In this document: positions 7,921 through 18,656 of the stretch, in pieces | How positions within the stretch are numbered: position 1 is the stretch's first letter | Layout of the letters: each line of letters begins with the position of its first letter | Assembly: GCA_029287575.1 (NCBI GenBank) | Contig: JARFQW010000010.1 | Span: forward strand, 1-64,000 | Direction: 5' to 3' | Origin: Gammaproteobacteria bacterium | Lineage (GTDB): Bacteria > Pseudomonadota > Gammaproteobacteria > Steroidobacterales > XN24 | DNA length: 64,000 nt | Notes under the pieces: model-generated | Seen by the model: only the letters and a program-made list of their open reading frames with translations | Database searches by the model: none | What the model was told of the DNA's origin: nothing | Made by a program: the position numbers and the translations under genes

Positions 7921-8057
7921 ATCGACATTCCCCTGGCCCGGTCTGATGCGCGCGTGCTGAGGTCACGTTCCGCGACAAGGTGATTGCTGCCGGCAGCCGG
8001 AAAGTGTGACGCTCGTTCCCATCTATAGTTGGACGGAATTCTACGGGAGGGTCCGGT

Positions 8058-9275
8058 ATGGACGTAACGTTCTCAAATCCGGAGGGCGAGGCTCTGGTCG
8101 GGCGAATCGAGGAACCGGCCAGCGGCGGGCCCCGGGCGTGGGCGGTCTTTGCCCATTGTTTTACCTGCACGAGCAACATCCGGGCAGCCCGGCGGATCAC
8201 CCGGGCCCTGGCGGATGCCGGTTATGGCGTCCTGCGTTTCGATTTCACCGGGCTCGGGGAAAGCGGCGGAGACTTCGCCGACACCAGCTTCAGCGGCAAC
8301 GTCCGCGATCTGTGTGCCGCCGCCGAGTATCTGGCCGAACACCACGCAGCACCCACACTTCTGGTCGGCCATTCTCTGGGGGGCGCCGCGGTACTCGATG
8401 CGGCAGGCCGGATTGCGTCGGTGCGCGCTGTGGCCACCATCGGCGCTCCATCTCGCGCCGATCATGTACTGCATCTGCTGAAGGGCTCCGAATCGGAACT
8501 CGAAACGGCCGGAGAAGCGGAAGTCAATATCGGCGGCCGGGGATTCCGGATAAAACGCGGGTTTGTCGACGACCTGCGCACTCATGCTCTGCCCGGCTCG
8601 CTCGCCGATTTACGCAAGGCGCTGTTGTTCCTGCACGCGCCGCTGGATGCCATCGTCTCCATCGACAATGCCGCCGAACTTTACGCGGCCGCGAAACATC
8701 CCAAGAGCTTCGTGTCCCTGGACGACGCGGACCACCTGCTGTCCCGTCCTGAGGACGCGGCCTATGCGGCGGCGGTCATCGGGGCCTGGGCCTCCCGGTA
8801 CGCCCCAACCGAGACCACGGATGACGACCTCCCGGAGGGTCGCGTGGTCGCCCGCACCCTGCCCGGGGGCTTCAGAACCGAACTGACGGCGGGCGGCCAC
8901 CCGCTGGTGGCCGATGAACCCGCATCCGTCGGCGGGTCCAACACCGGCCCCACGCCCTATGACCTGCTCGGTGCCGCGCTGGCCGCCTGCACAACCATGA
9001 CGCTGAGGATGTATCTGCAGCACAAGGGTATTGAAGCCGGCGACGTGATTGTCACCGTGGAACACGAAAAGGTGCACGCAAAGGACTGCGCGGAGTGCGA
9101 GACCTCCAGCGGCAAGGTGGACGTCTTTCGCCGCAGGCTTGCGGTTCGGGATCTGGATCCGTCACTGGAAGCCCGGATCCTGGAAATCGCGGACAAATGT
9201 CCGGTCCACCGCACACTGCACTCCGAGGTGCGCGTGGAGACCGGACTGCTTGATTCCGAAATCGACCGGGTTTAG
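8058..9275 (+). CDS. Alpha/beta hydrolase fused to OsmC domain
   Basis: A 405-residue two-domain protein. Residues 1-250 are an alpha/beta hydrolase with nucleophile Ser106 in GHSLGG, Asp197 or Asp203 as likely acid, and His226 in DADHLL. Residues 260-405 are an OsmC/Ohr-type domain with Cys311 (ALAACTTMTLRMYL) and Cys381 (DKCPVHRTL), the usual peroxidatic and resolving cysteines. Such fusions are known as bifunctional hydrolase/OsmC proteins of uncertain substrate. The gene overlaps the 3' end of yidC by 4 bases on the opposite strand and has its own GGGAGGG ribosome site. Confidence 0.92.
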   Translation: MDVTFSNPEGEALVGRIEEPASGGPRAWAVFAHCFTCTSNIRAARRITRALADAGYGVLRFDFTGLGESGGDFADTSFSGNVRDLCAAAEYLAEHHAAPTLLVGHSLGGAAVLDAAGRIASVRAVATIGAPSRADHVLHLLKGSESELETAGEAEVNIGGRGFRIKRGFVDDLRTHALPGSLADLRKALLFLHAPLDAIVSIDNAAELYAAAKHPKSFVSLDDADHLLSRPEDAAYAAAVIGAWASRYAPTETTDDDLPEGRVVARTLPGGFRTELTAGGHPLVADEPASVGGSNTGPTPYDLLGAALAACTTMTLRMYLQHKGIEAGDVIVTVEHEKVHAKDCAECETSSGKVDVFRRRLAVRDLDPSLEARILEIADKCPVHRTLHSEVRVETGLLDSEIDRV

Positions 9276-10936
9276 CCGTCCCGTTCCACAACCCGGTTTA
9301 TGTGCCACTGCTGGGCAATGGACAGCAGGTTGTTCACGAACCAGTAGAGCACCAGACCTGCCGGAAAGAACGCGAAGAAAACGGTGAACACAACCGGCAG
9401 CACCATCATCACCTTGGCCTGGATCGGGTCCGGTGGAGCCGGGTTGAGCTTCTGCTGGACGAACATGGTGACGCCCATGAGCAGCGGCAGGATGAAGTAC
9501 GGATCCCTGGCCGAAAGGTCGTCGATCCACAGGGCCCAGGGTGCCTGGCGCAGCTCGACGCTTTCCAGAAGAACCCAGTAGAGCGCGAGGAATACCGGCA
9601 TCTGGACAAGGATCGGCAGGCAGCCGGAGGCCGGATTGACCTTCTCCTTGCGATACAGCTCCATCATGGCCTGGGAAAGTTTCTGACGGTCCTCGCCATA
9701 GCGTTCCTGCAGGGCTTTCAGACGAGGCTGCAGCTTGCGCATCTTGGCCATTGACCGTCCGCTCGTTTCCTGCAGCTTGTAGAAGGCCAGCTTGATCAGG
9801 ATGGTCAGCAGAATGATGGCCCAGCCCCAGTTGCCGACGAGCGCGTGGATCTTCGACAACACCCAGAACAGGGGCTGTGAAATGATGGTCAGCCAGCCGT
9901 AGTCCACGGTCAGACGCAGCCCCGGTGCGGTGGCCTTGAGCTGGTCCTGGAGCTTGGGGCCGACGAAGAGGGTGTCCTCGAACATGCCGGTGCCGCCGGA
10001 GGCGACGTCAACGGGGTCGCCGATGGCGGACAGGCTGAACACGTTGTTGCGCACCGCGCCGCTGTAACTGGCCTGGGTGCTGCCAGGAATGGCGGCGGCC
10101 AGGAAATGATGCTGGATGGCCGCTACCCAGCCCCCGGTGTACGTGGCCTGCAAGGGCTCCTTGGCCAGGTCCTTCACCTTGAGCTTGTCATAGCTCTCGC
10201 CGTCATAGATGACCGGACCCACGAATGAATAGGTATCCACGTCGGTCATCGAGCGTTCTCTCGGCGTGTTCCGCTTGCGGATCTGGACATAGCTTGCCCC
10301 GCGCCAGGGTTCGGCGCTGCGATTCACCACGTCGTAGCGAACGCCCACCGCATAGCTGCCGCGGCGGAAGGTATAGGTCTTGCGTACCTCGAGTCCTTCC
10401 GGGCTGGTCCAGGTCAGCGGAACCTCGAGCATGTCGCTGCCTTCGGCGAGGGTAAAACGTTCGGCCGGTGCGCTAAAGCGCGTCTCGGCGGTTACCCTCG
10501 GCTGGCCCTGGCCGGCCTGCAACCCGGTGCGGAAAACAAACTCTCTGGAAGCCGACGGATCCAGAAGCTGGACCTTGATGTCGGGCTGGTCCTTGCGGAC
10601 CGGGTAGTCAGGGAGAATGACCTTGACCAGATCGCCGCCGTCCAAGGCGATCTCTGCGTCAAGCACATCGGTGCGCACGCTGAAGGTGTCGCCGGCGAGG
10701 GAAGCCTCCATCTCCAGTGCCGCGGCCGATGGCACATCATCCGTTCCCGGTAGGGCCGGTGCATCGATTTCTCCGCCATTGGCCGGTTGCGGAAGGTCAG
10801 GCGCCGATTCGGTTACCGACGGATTCTGGGAGCCTCCTGGCGCGGCCGCGGGCCGCCGGTCGTCGTGCCAGGCCTGCCAGTTGACCCAGATTGCGAGCGC
10901 AAGAGCGACCCACAGAAAGATGCGCTGATTGTCCAT
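9272..10936 (-). CDS. yidC: Membrane protein insertase YidC
   Basis: A 554-residue gammaproteobacterial-type YidC. TM1 (IFLWVALALAIWVNW) is followed by the large periplasmic beta-sandwich domain (about 60-340) and then the five-helix insertase core beginning at DYGWLTIISQPLF. The conserved basic residue of the hydrophilic groove, Arg in E. coli, appears to be Lys here (ILLTILIKLAFYKL). The cytoplasmic hairpin SMAKMRKLQPRLKALQERYG is typical. It acts with SecYEG or alone to insert inner-membrane proteins. It lies directly downstream of yidD in the rpmH operon. Confidence 0.97.
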   Translation of the reverse strand: MDNQRIFLWVALALAIWVNWQAWHDDRRPAAAPGGSQNPSVTESAPDLPQPANGGEIDAPALPGTDDVPSAAALEMEASLAGDTFSVRTDVLDAEIALDGGDLVKVILPDYPVRKDQPDIKVQLLDPSASREFVFRTGLQAGQGQPRVTAETRFSAPAERFTLAEGSDMLEVPLTWTSPEGLEVRKTYTFRRGSYAVGVRYDVVNRSAEPWRGASYVQIRKRNTPRERSMTDVDTYSFVGPVIYDGESYDKLKVKDLAKEPLQATYTGGWVAAIQHHFLAAAIPGSTQASYSGAVRNNVFSLSAIGDPVDVASGGTGMFEDTLFVGPKLQDQLKATAPGLRLTVDYGWLTIISQPLFWVLSKIHALVGNWGWAIILLTILIKLAFYKLQETSGRSMAKMRKLQPRLKALQERYGEDRQKLSQAMMELYRKEKVNPASGCLPILVQMPVFLALYWVLLESVELRQAPWALWIDDLSARDPYFILPLLMGVTMFVQQKLNPAPPDPIQAKVMMVLPVVFTVFFAFFPAGLVLYWFVNNLLSIAQQWHINRVVERDG

Positions 10937-11178
10937 TACTTCAATTGTCGTCCGTTAGCGTCTGGCACACCGGGTACGGGGTCGAAGCCCCCTTCGGCCC
11001 AGGGGTGACAGCGGAGAATGCGTTTGAGGCCCATCCATGCCCCCGCGGAGAAACCGTGGTGGCGGATAGCCTGTCGGGTGTATTCGGAGCAGGTGGGATG
11101 ATACCGGCAATGACGTCCGATGAGGGGACTAATCAGTGCCTGATACATCCGGATCAGGAAGTCGGCGGCTTTGCGCAT
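10936..11178 (-). CDS. yidD: Membrane protein insertion efficiency factor YidD
   Basis: An 80-residue YidD: an N-terminal amphipathic helix (RKAADFLIRMYQALISPLIG) followed by the Cys-containing signature RHCRYHPTCSEYTRQAIRHHG. It helps YidC-dependent insertion at the inner membrane. Its 3' end shares one base with the yidC start and its 5' end overlaps rnpA by 25 bases, so rnpA-yidD-yidC are translationally packed. Confidence 0.95.
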   Translation of the reverse strand: MRKAADFLIRMYQALISPLIGRHCRYHPTCSEYTRQAIRHHGFSAGAWMGLKRILRCHPWAEGGFDPVPGVPDANGRQLK

Positions 11179-11534
11179 CGTCGGGCGAGCCTCTTCCAGT
11201 GCGCGTTGATCGAGCGCGTGATTTCCTGATTGCTGCGGTCGGCGATGCCCGCGCGGGCGATCACGACAACGTCAACCGCCGGCAGACGGCAGGCCTGGGT
11301 TCGAAACGACTGTCGAACGAGCCGCTTGATCCGGTTGCGCTGGGTAGCCAGCCTGGCAGTTTTTTTCGAAACGGCAAGACCGAGTCGCGGACCCGGATGG
11401 CCGGAGGCCGCGGCAATTACCGTGAACAACGAATCACGGCGCGATCGGCCGTTGCGAAAAACATAGCGAAACTCCGGCGGATTTCTCAGGCGCTGTTCAG
11501 GCCTGAACCGGGCGCGGGGGCGCTGGGGATAGAT
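11154..11534 (-). CDS. rnpA: Ribonuclease P protein component, non-canonical start
   Basis: The protein part of RNase P, which matures tRNA 5' ends. The RNR signature TQRNRIKRLVRQSFR and GHPGPRLGLAVSKK are clear. Homology reaches upstream through RFRPEQRLRNPPEFRYVFRNGR, but this frame has no ATG, GTG or TTG before TTG 11429. Starting there would remove about 25-30 residues of the conserved N-terminus. An in-frame TAA lies just beyond 11540. Candidates are ATC 11534 (used here), CTG 11489, or a sequence error. It sits between rpmH and yidD. Confidence 0.8.
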   Translation of the reverse strand: MYPQRPRARFRPEQRLRNPPEFRYVFRNGRSRRDSLFTVIAAASGHPGPRLGLAVSKKTARLATQRNRIKRLVRQSFRTQACRLPAVDVVVIARAGIADRSNQEITRSINAHWKRLARRCAKPPTS

Positions 11535-11566
11535 GCTCGACCCGGCTTACCGCCCAGGGGCGGCGA

Positions 11567-11701
11567 TCAGGCGCTGAGGCGAGCGCGGCCCTTGGCGCGG
11601 CGGCGGGCAATGATCTGCCGGCCGCTCTTCGTGGCCATCCGGGCGCGGAAACCGTGGGTGCGCTTACGCCGAAGATTGCTGGGCTGATAGGTCCGCTTCA
11701 T
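11567..11701 (-). CDS. rpmH: 50S ribosomal protein L34
   Basis: A 44-residue, extremely basic ribosomal protein of the large subunit, beginning [20 protein letters not shown] and ending [12 protein letters not shown], the standard length and sequence for L34. ATG 11701 is the start; a longer in-frame reading to 11794 is not supported. It is the first gene of the leftward rpmH-rnpA-yidD-yidC unit and has a strong sigma-70 promoter at 11766-11794. Confidence 0.98.
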   Translation of the reverse strand: MKRTYQPSNLRRKRTHGFRARMATKSGRQIIARRRAKGRARLSA

Positions 11702-11765
11702 GGTTCCGTTTCCGTATCGTGAAAATCTACTCGCCGTAAGGCGGGCCGCGCGAAAAAGGGGCCGA

Positions 11766-11794
11766 ATCGTAAGCCGGCACCCCGGCGGTGTCAA
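11766..11794 (-). promoter_or_regulatory. Sigma-70 promoter for rpmH operon
   Basis: On the minus strand TTGACA (11794-11789, perfect -35) and TACGAT (11771-11766, good -10) are separated by exactly 17 bases. Transcription would start near 11759, about 58 bases before the rpmH ATG at 11701. Strength and position suit a ribosomal protein operon. Confidence 0.7.
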
Positions 11795-11827
11795 CCGTTT
11801 GCAGGCATTCCGGAGGGCGGGTCTGCC

Positions 11828-11836
11828 TGTGGATAA
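11828..11836 (-). promoter_or_regulatory. DnaA box upstream of dnaA
   Basis: TGTGGATAA on the plus strand is TTATCCACA on the minus strand, a perfect consensus DnaA box. It lies 64 bases before the dnaA GTG start. A TATAGA (11851-11856) 17 bp downstream could be the dnaA -10, which would put the box over the -35 and suggest autorepression. The -35 itself is poor. Confidence 0.75.
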
Positions 11837-11899
11837 CCCATCCTCTCCAGTATAGACTCCCTCGTTCGATCCGAGAACCTCGGGTGGCAGGAAATCCCC

Positions 11900-13255
11900 G
11901 TGTCTGACAGCCTTTGGGAGCAGTGTCTTCGGCGACTCGAAACCGAGCTCCCGGAGCAGGCCTTTAATACCTGGATCCGACCGCTACAGGCCGTCGAGGA
12001 GCCGGAGGGTATGCGCCTGCTCGCCCCGAATCGCTTTGTCGTGGATTGGGTGCGGGAGCACTTTCTGGAGAATATTCGCGAAACGGTAACCCGCTGCGAC
12101 GAAGGCGGATCGCGGCAGGTCATTCTCGAAGTCGGTACGCGAGCCGTGCCCGCCATTCCCGAGAATCGCCCCGCTGCCCCGTCACCGGAAAAACCGGCCG
12201 CCGGCCCGCAGCGGCGGAGGGGATTACTGGCCGGTGGCCGGCTCAACCCGGATTTCAGCTTCGATAATTTTGTCGAGGGCAAGAGTAATCAGATAGCTCG
12301 CGCCGCGGCTCTCCACGTCGCGCGAAACCCGGGCAACTCGAACTCCAACCCGCTGTTCATCTACGGCGGCGTAGGTCTCGGCAAGACCCACCTGATGTGT
12401 GCAATCGGCAACCAGGTTCTCGCCAACAGCGCAGAAGCGCGCGTGGCCTATGTCCACTCCGAACGCTTTGTCGGCGATATGGTTCGGGCGCTGCAGCACA
12501 ACACGATCAGCGAGTTCAAACGGGCCTATCGGGAATTAAACGCCCTTTTAATTGACGACATCCAGTTCTTTGCCGGCAAGGACCGCTCGCAGGAAGAATT
12601 CTTTCACACATTCAATGCCTTATTCGAAAACAACCAGCAGATCGTCCTGACCTGTGACCGCTATCCGAAGGAAGTAGACGGCCTGGAGGACCGGCTGAAG
12701 TCCCGGTTCGGCTGGGGACTGACGGTTGCCATCGAACCGCCGGAACTGGAAACGAGCGTGGCAATCCTGATGAAGAAGGCTCACGCGGAGGGCACCGACC
12801 TGCCGGAGGAAGTGGCCTTTTTTATCGCCCAGCGAATCCGGTCAAACGTCAGAGAACTCGAAGGCGCGCTGCGCCGGGTCATCGCAAACTCGCGGTTCCT
12901 GGGCCGACCCATCAACATCGATTTCACTAAGGAAGCGCTACGCGACCTGCTGAGTCTTCAGGAACGGCTGGTAACGATCGAAAATATCCAGAAAACGGTG
13001 GCGCAATACTTCAAGATCCGGGTGGCTGACCTGCACTCGAAGAGCCGGAGTCGGGCAGTGACGCGTCCGCGCCAGATTGCCATGGCGCTGGCGAAGGAAC
13101 TGACCAATCACAGCCTCCCGGAAATCGGTGATGCATTCGGGGGTCGTGATCACACAACAGTCATGCACGCATGCAAACGAATCAAAGGATTGCGTGAGGA
13201 GGAAGTCCGTGTCCGCGAAGACTATGAAAACCTGTTGAGAACCCTGACAGCATGA
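11900..13255 (+). CDS. dnaA: Chromosomal replication initiator DnaA
   Basis: A 451-residue DnaA that binds boxes in oriC and melts the origin. Domain I ([26 protein letters not shown]) is followed by a short linker (about 85-110). The AAA+ domain has Walker [10 protein letters not shown] (156-164) and Walker [10 protein letters not shown]. The C-terminal domain IV has the box-recognition helix [15 protein letters not shown]. The start is GTG 11900 with AGGA at 11888-11891. DnaA boxes lie upstream and immediately downstream. Confidence 0.98.
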   Translation: MSDSLWEQCLRRLETELPEQAFNTWIRPLQAVEEPEGMRLLAPNRFVVDWVREHFLENIRETVTRCDEGGSRQVILEVGTRAVPAIPENRPAAPSPEKPAAGPQRRRGLLAGGRLNPDFSFDNFVEGKSNQIARAAALHVARNPGNSNSNPLFIYGGVGLGKTHLMCAIGNQVLANSAEARVAYVHSERFVGDMVRALQHNTISEFKRAYRELNALLIDDIQFFAGKDRSQEEFFHTFNALFENNQQIVLTCDRYPKEVDGLEDRLKSRFGWGLTVAIEPPELETSVAILMKKAHAEGTDLPEEVAFFIAQRIRSNVRELEGALRRVIANSRFLGRPINIDFTKEALRDLLSLQERLVTIENIQKTVAQYFKIRVADLHSKSRSRAVTRPRQIAMALAKELTNHSLPEIGDAFGGRDHTTVMHACKRIKGLREEEVRVREDYENLLRTLTA

Positions 13256-13464
13256 TGGTGAAAACCTGTGGACAAAATCGCCTTCCGGGTTTATCCACAA
13301 TTCGTGCACAGGCTGTCAGCCAAGTGGCGAACCGGGTAGAGCACAGGTAAAAGTCATTCAACTTATTGTTTTCAATCAGATTTAAAAAGTTATCCACAAT
13401 TAACCCTGGCCCTAATAACTGTAATAATCTCTATATATTCAATGATAATTAACAGGAAGAACGG
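13256..13464 (+). other. oriC: Chromosomal origin oriC (dnaA-dnaN intergenic)
   Basis: This 209-base gap contains two perfect DnaA boxes TTATCCACA at 13291-13299 and 13390-13398 and a one-mismatch box, TTGTCCACA on the minus strand, at 13267-13275. The 3' half is strikingly AT-rich against the GC-rich surroundings. After the last box comes a GC cluster (13404-13412) and then TAATAACTGTAATAAT (13413 onward), which resembles the DnaA-trio part of a basal unwinding element. The AT-rich tract up to dnaN is the likely unwinding region. Confidence 0.75.
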
Positions 13465-14562
13465 ATGAAGCTCGTTGCTCAAAGAGAGGCATTGTTGGAT
13501 CCACTCCAGGCCGTGGTCGGAGTGGTTGAACGGCGTCAGACCATGCCGATTCTGGCGAATATTCTGATTTCCGCCAGGAGCGACCGTGTCTCGTTCACCG
13601 CAACGGACCTGGAAGTGGAACTCGTGGCCTCCACGAACATGAGCGTCGAGCAAGAAGGTGAGATCACCGTTCCCGGGCGCAAGCTGCTGGATATCGTGAA
13701 GGCGCTGCCGGAAGGGGTGGACGTGGTGTTCCAGTTGTCCGGGGAGAAGGTGACGGTTCGGGCGGGGCGGAGCCGGTTCACGCTGTCGACGCTGCCGGCC
13801 ACCGAGTTCCCGGTGGTCGAGGATGTTCACGCGCAGCAGACCGTGACCTTGCCCCAGGGCGCACTGAAACGTCTTCTGGAAAAGACGCACTTCGCGATGG
13901 CCCAGCAAGATGTGCGCTACTACCTCAACGGGCTGTTGCTCGAGATTGCGGGACCTTCCGTACGGGCAGTGGCAACAGATGGTCACCGGCTGGCTTTGTG
14001 TGAGGCGGCGGTTGAAGGGGCTGATGCTTCGCCGCAGCAGGTTATCCTGCCACGTAAGGGGGTTCTGGAACTGCAGCGCCTGATCAGCGAATCCGGGGAT
14101 GTGACCCTGGCGATCGGCACGAATCATCTTCGCGCCGAGCTGGGGGATATCCGGTTCACGTCAAAACTGATCGATGGCCGTTTTCCGGACTACGAACGTG
14201 TCATTCCGGCGGAGGCGGCTGAGCCGGTAGTGGCGGACCGGGAGGACTTGCGTCGTTCTCTGTACCGCACGGCAATTCTGTCCAACGAGAAATACCGGGG
14301 CATCAGGCTTGAGCTGAAGGCCGGGGGACTGACGATGCAGGCCCATAACCCGGAGCAGGAGGAGGCTGAGGAAGAAGTCGAGGTCGGTTACGCCGGGGAT
14401 GAGATCGAAATCGGTTTCAACGTGAACTATCTGATGGATGCGTTAAGTGCTCTCGAAAGCGAACAGATCCATCTCATGATTCGCGATCCCAACAGTAGCT
14501 GCCTGATCAAGGATCCGGAAACGGACGAATGCAAGTATGTTGTGATGCCCATGCGGCTGTAG
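13465..14562 (+). CDS. dnaN: DNA polymerase III beta sliding clamp
   Basis: A 365-residue beta clamp, which tethers polymerase III to DNA as a ring dimer. The three repeated clamp domains are visible: MKLVAQREALLDPLQAVVGVVERRQTMPILANILI at the start, the middle domain with VRYYLNGLLLEI, and the C-terminus ending YVVMPMRL, which forms the partner-binding cleft. It is preceded by AGGA just before ATG 13465 and followed by recF with a 3-base gap. Confidence 0.98.
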   Translation: MKLVAQREALLDPLQAVVGVVERRQTMPILANILISARSDRVSFTATDLEVELVASTNMSVEQEGEITVPGRKLLDIVKALPEGVDVVFQLSGEKVTVRAGRSRFTLSTLPATEFPVVEDVHAQQTVTLPQGALKRLLEKTHFAMAQQDVRYYLNGLLLEIAGPSVRAVATDGHRLALCEAAVEGADASPQQVILPRKGVLELQRLISESGDVTLAIGTNHLRAELGDIRFTSKLIDGRFPDYERVIPAEAAEPVVADREDLRRSLYRTAILSNEKYRGIRLELKAGGLTMQAHNPEQEEAEEEVEVGYAGDEIEIGFNVNYLMDALSALESEQIHLMIRDPNSSCLIKDPETDECKYVVMPMRL

Positions 14563-14565
14563 GGT

Positions 14566-15633
14566 GTGGCGGTCAGGAAACTTCGGGTTGAAGACTTCAG
14601 GTGTCTTGGAGAAGTTGACGTCGATCCGGCCACCGGTCTGAATTTTTTTTACGGCGAGAATGCCTCGGGCAAGACCAGCTTGCTCGAGGCATTGTTCGTT
14701 CTGGGCCGCGGCCGTTCGTTCCGTGCGTCCCGGAAGGATGTGCTCATTCGGGATGGCAAGGACGCTGCGAGGGTGATCGTCCGGGGTGAAGGGCACGCCG
14801 GAACGTTTCAAGCGGGTCTGGAAATTTCGGGGGGCCGCGCGGAACTCCGTGTGAATGGAGAACCGGCGTCGAACGTGGCGGATGTGGCGGAACGCCTGCC
14901 GGTGGAGGTTATTGATCCCGATGTTCAGGACCTGGTCTCCGGGGGGCCGGCGGAACGTCGGCGGTACCTGGATTGGTCGGTGTTCCACGTGGAACCTTCG
15001 TTTCTTGGTGCGTGGCGGCGCTATCAGCGGGCGTTACGTCATCGAACCGCCCTGCTCCGTCAAGGGGCTCGGGGACGGGAACTGGACCCCTGGGAGGAAG
15101 AGATGGAACTCAGAGCGAGGGCTATCGATGAGGCGAGGCAAAGAGCACTGGCCGGCATTGTGCCTCTGGTGCGTGACTTTGGTTCATCCCTGCTGGATGC
15201 CGAAATTCGGTTGGCATATCGGGCGGGGCACGGCGAAGACAGTTCGCTTGGCACCCAACTCGCGGCAGGTCGGGAGCGAGACGCGAAGATGGGTCAGACG
15301 GTCAAGGGGCCGCATCGGGCGGATGTGCACGTGGAAGTGTTCGACCGTCGTGCGAGGGGCCGTGTGTCCAGAGGACAGCAGAAGCTCGTGGCTGCATCGA
15401 TGATCCTGGGCCAGCATCGTTATCAGGCAGAAGCGACCGGGGAGACGGGAGTTCTTCTGGTGGATGATGTCAGCGCCGAGCTGGATCGGGGCCGCGTGGG
15501 GCGACTGCTGGAAGCGCTTTCGTCGATACCCGGACAGGTTTGGATCACGGCGCTGGACCGGTCGGATATCGGGAATCTGCAACCCGATCGAATGTTCCAC
15601 GTGGAACAGGGAAAAGTGACAGCAGTGGTATAA
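14566..15633 (+). CDS. recF: DNA replication and repair protein RecF
   Basis: A 355-residue SMC-like ATPase that helps load RecA at gaps through RecOR. Walker A is GENASGKTS (about 30-38), the ABC signature is SRGQQKLVAASMILGQ, and Walker B is LLVDDVSAELD. The start is GTG 14566, 3 bases after dnaN. The gene carries two parS-like 16-mers, one at 14981-14996 and one at 15593-15608 near its end, so its DNA has a second role in chromosome segregation. Confidence 0.95.
   Translation: MAVRKLRVEDFRCLGEVDVDPATGLNFFYGENASGKTSLLEALFVLGRGRSFRASRKDVLIRDGKDAARVIVRGEGHAGTFQAGLEISGGRAELRVNGEPASNVADVAERLPVEVIDPDVQDLVSGGPAERRRYLDWSVFHVEPSFLGAWRRYQRALRHRTALLRQGARGRELDPWEEEMELRARAIDEARQRALAGIVPLVRDFGSSLLDAEIRLAYRAGHGEDSSLGTQLAAGRERDAKMGQTVKGPHRADVHVEVFDRRARGRVSRGQQKLVAASMILGQHRYQAEATGETGVLLVDDVSAELDRGRVGRLLEALSSIPGQVWITALDRSDIGNLQPDRMFHVEQGKVTAVV
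14981..14996 (+). promoter_or_regulatory. parS: parS centromere-like site 1
   Basis: TGTTCCACGTGGAACC differs at one end position from a perfect 16-bp palindrome and fits the general bacterial ParB-binding consensus TGTTNCACGTGNAACA. It lies inside recF, about 1.5 kb from oriC, where parS sites are expected. ParB would nucleate here and spread to form the segregation complex. Confidence 0.85.
15593..15608 (+). promoter_or_regulatory. parS: parS centromere-like site 2
   Basis: TGTTCCACGTGGAACA is a perfect 16-bp palindrome matching the ParB-binding consensus. It lies at the 3' end of recF, 612 bp from the first site and about 2.1 kb from oriC. It also sits just upstream of a TATAAT (15629-15634) that could be the -10 of gyrB, so ParB binding might affect that promoter. 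Confidence 0.9.
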
Positions 15634-18069
<2,436 letters not shown>

Positions 18070-18314
18070 GCCTGGCCCCGACACGATCCCTGCATTTCGG
18101 CGCCATTGGGCGGAGTTAACGGCATTTTGCCTATTTTCACCGAGCATTGAGAGGCGATGGGCGTCAAATCGGCCGCCGCCGGCGATGCCATTTCTGTGAC
18201 CGTGCTCGCCGAATGCCGGGAACCTCTGGAGGACAATTTCCCGGTCCGCCGGCGGCTGGGCCGTGATCTGTCCGCGCCGGGCTTCAGACGAAAACGCCAA
18301 TCGGAGTCCCCGCC

Positions 18315-18656
18315 ATGGAAGGCCATCGACGAATTCGCCGTTACTGTGCTGCCTTAGCACTTGCCTGTCTTTCCGGATGCGCCTACGCGCCCCCGACGGG
18401 CGTACTGCCCATTTCCACCGAACCCGCCGGCGCGCTGGCCTGGACACCCGACGGCGCTACCTGCCGGACCCCGTGTGACCTCGAAATCCGCCTCGACCGC
18501 CCTGTGCTGGTCAATCTGGATGCCGAGGGCTACGAGCCGATTCGAAACATCCTCGTGTTGCGTGGACCTGACCGCTCGACCCGCCTCGCGCCGGGTCGCC
18601 TGGAACGAATCCTCGAACCGGCAGCGGACTCACGCCTGGCCGAGCGCGTCTTCTGA
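18315..18656 (+). CDS. PEGA-domain lipoprotein
   Basis: A 113-residue protein with a lipoprotein signal peptide whose lipobox is LSGC (Cys22). The rest, STEPAGALAWTPDGATCRTPCDLEIRLDRPVLVNLDAEGYEP, resembles a PEGA-type beta-sandwich repeat, with two Cys that may form a disulfide. It is likely in the outer membrane or periplasm. Its 3' end overlaps the convergent plsC gene by 27 bases. The 245 bases between gyrB and this gene hold nothing I can support. Confidence 0.65.
   Translation: MEGHRRIRRYCAALALACLSGCAYAPPTGVLPISTEPAGALAWTPDGATCRTPCDLEIRLDRPVLVNLDAEGYEPIRNILVLRGPDRSTRLAPGRLERILEPAADSRLAERVF

Noticed and set aside
18157-18357. 66-codon frame between gyrB and the PEGA lipoprotein
   Set aside because: It overlaps the lipoprotein start in another frame and shows no conserved pattern.
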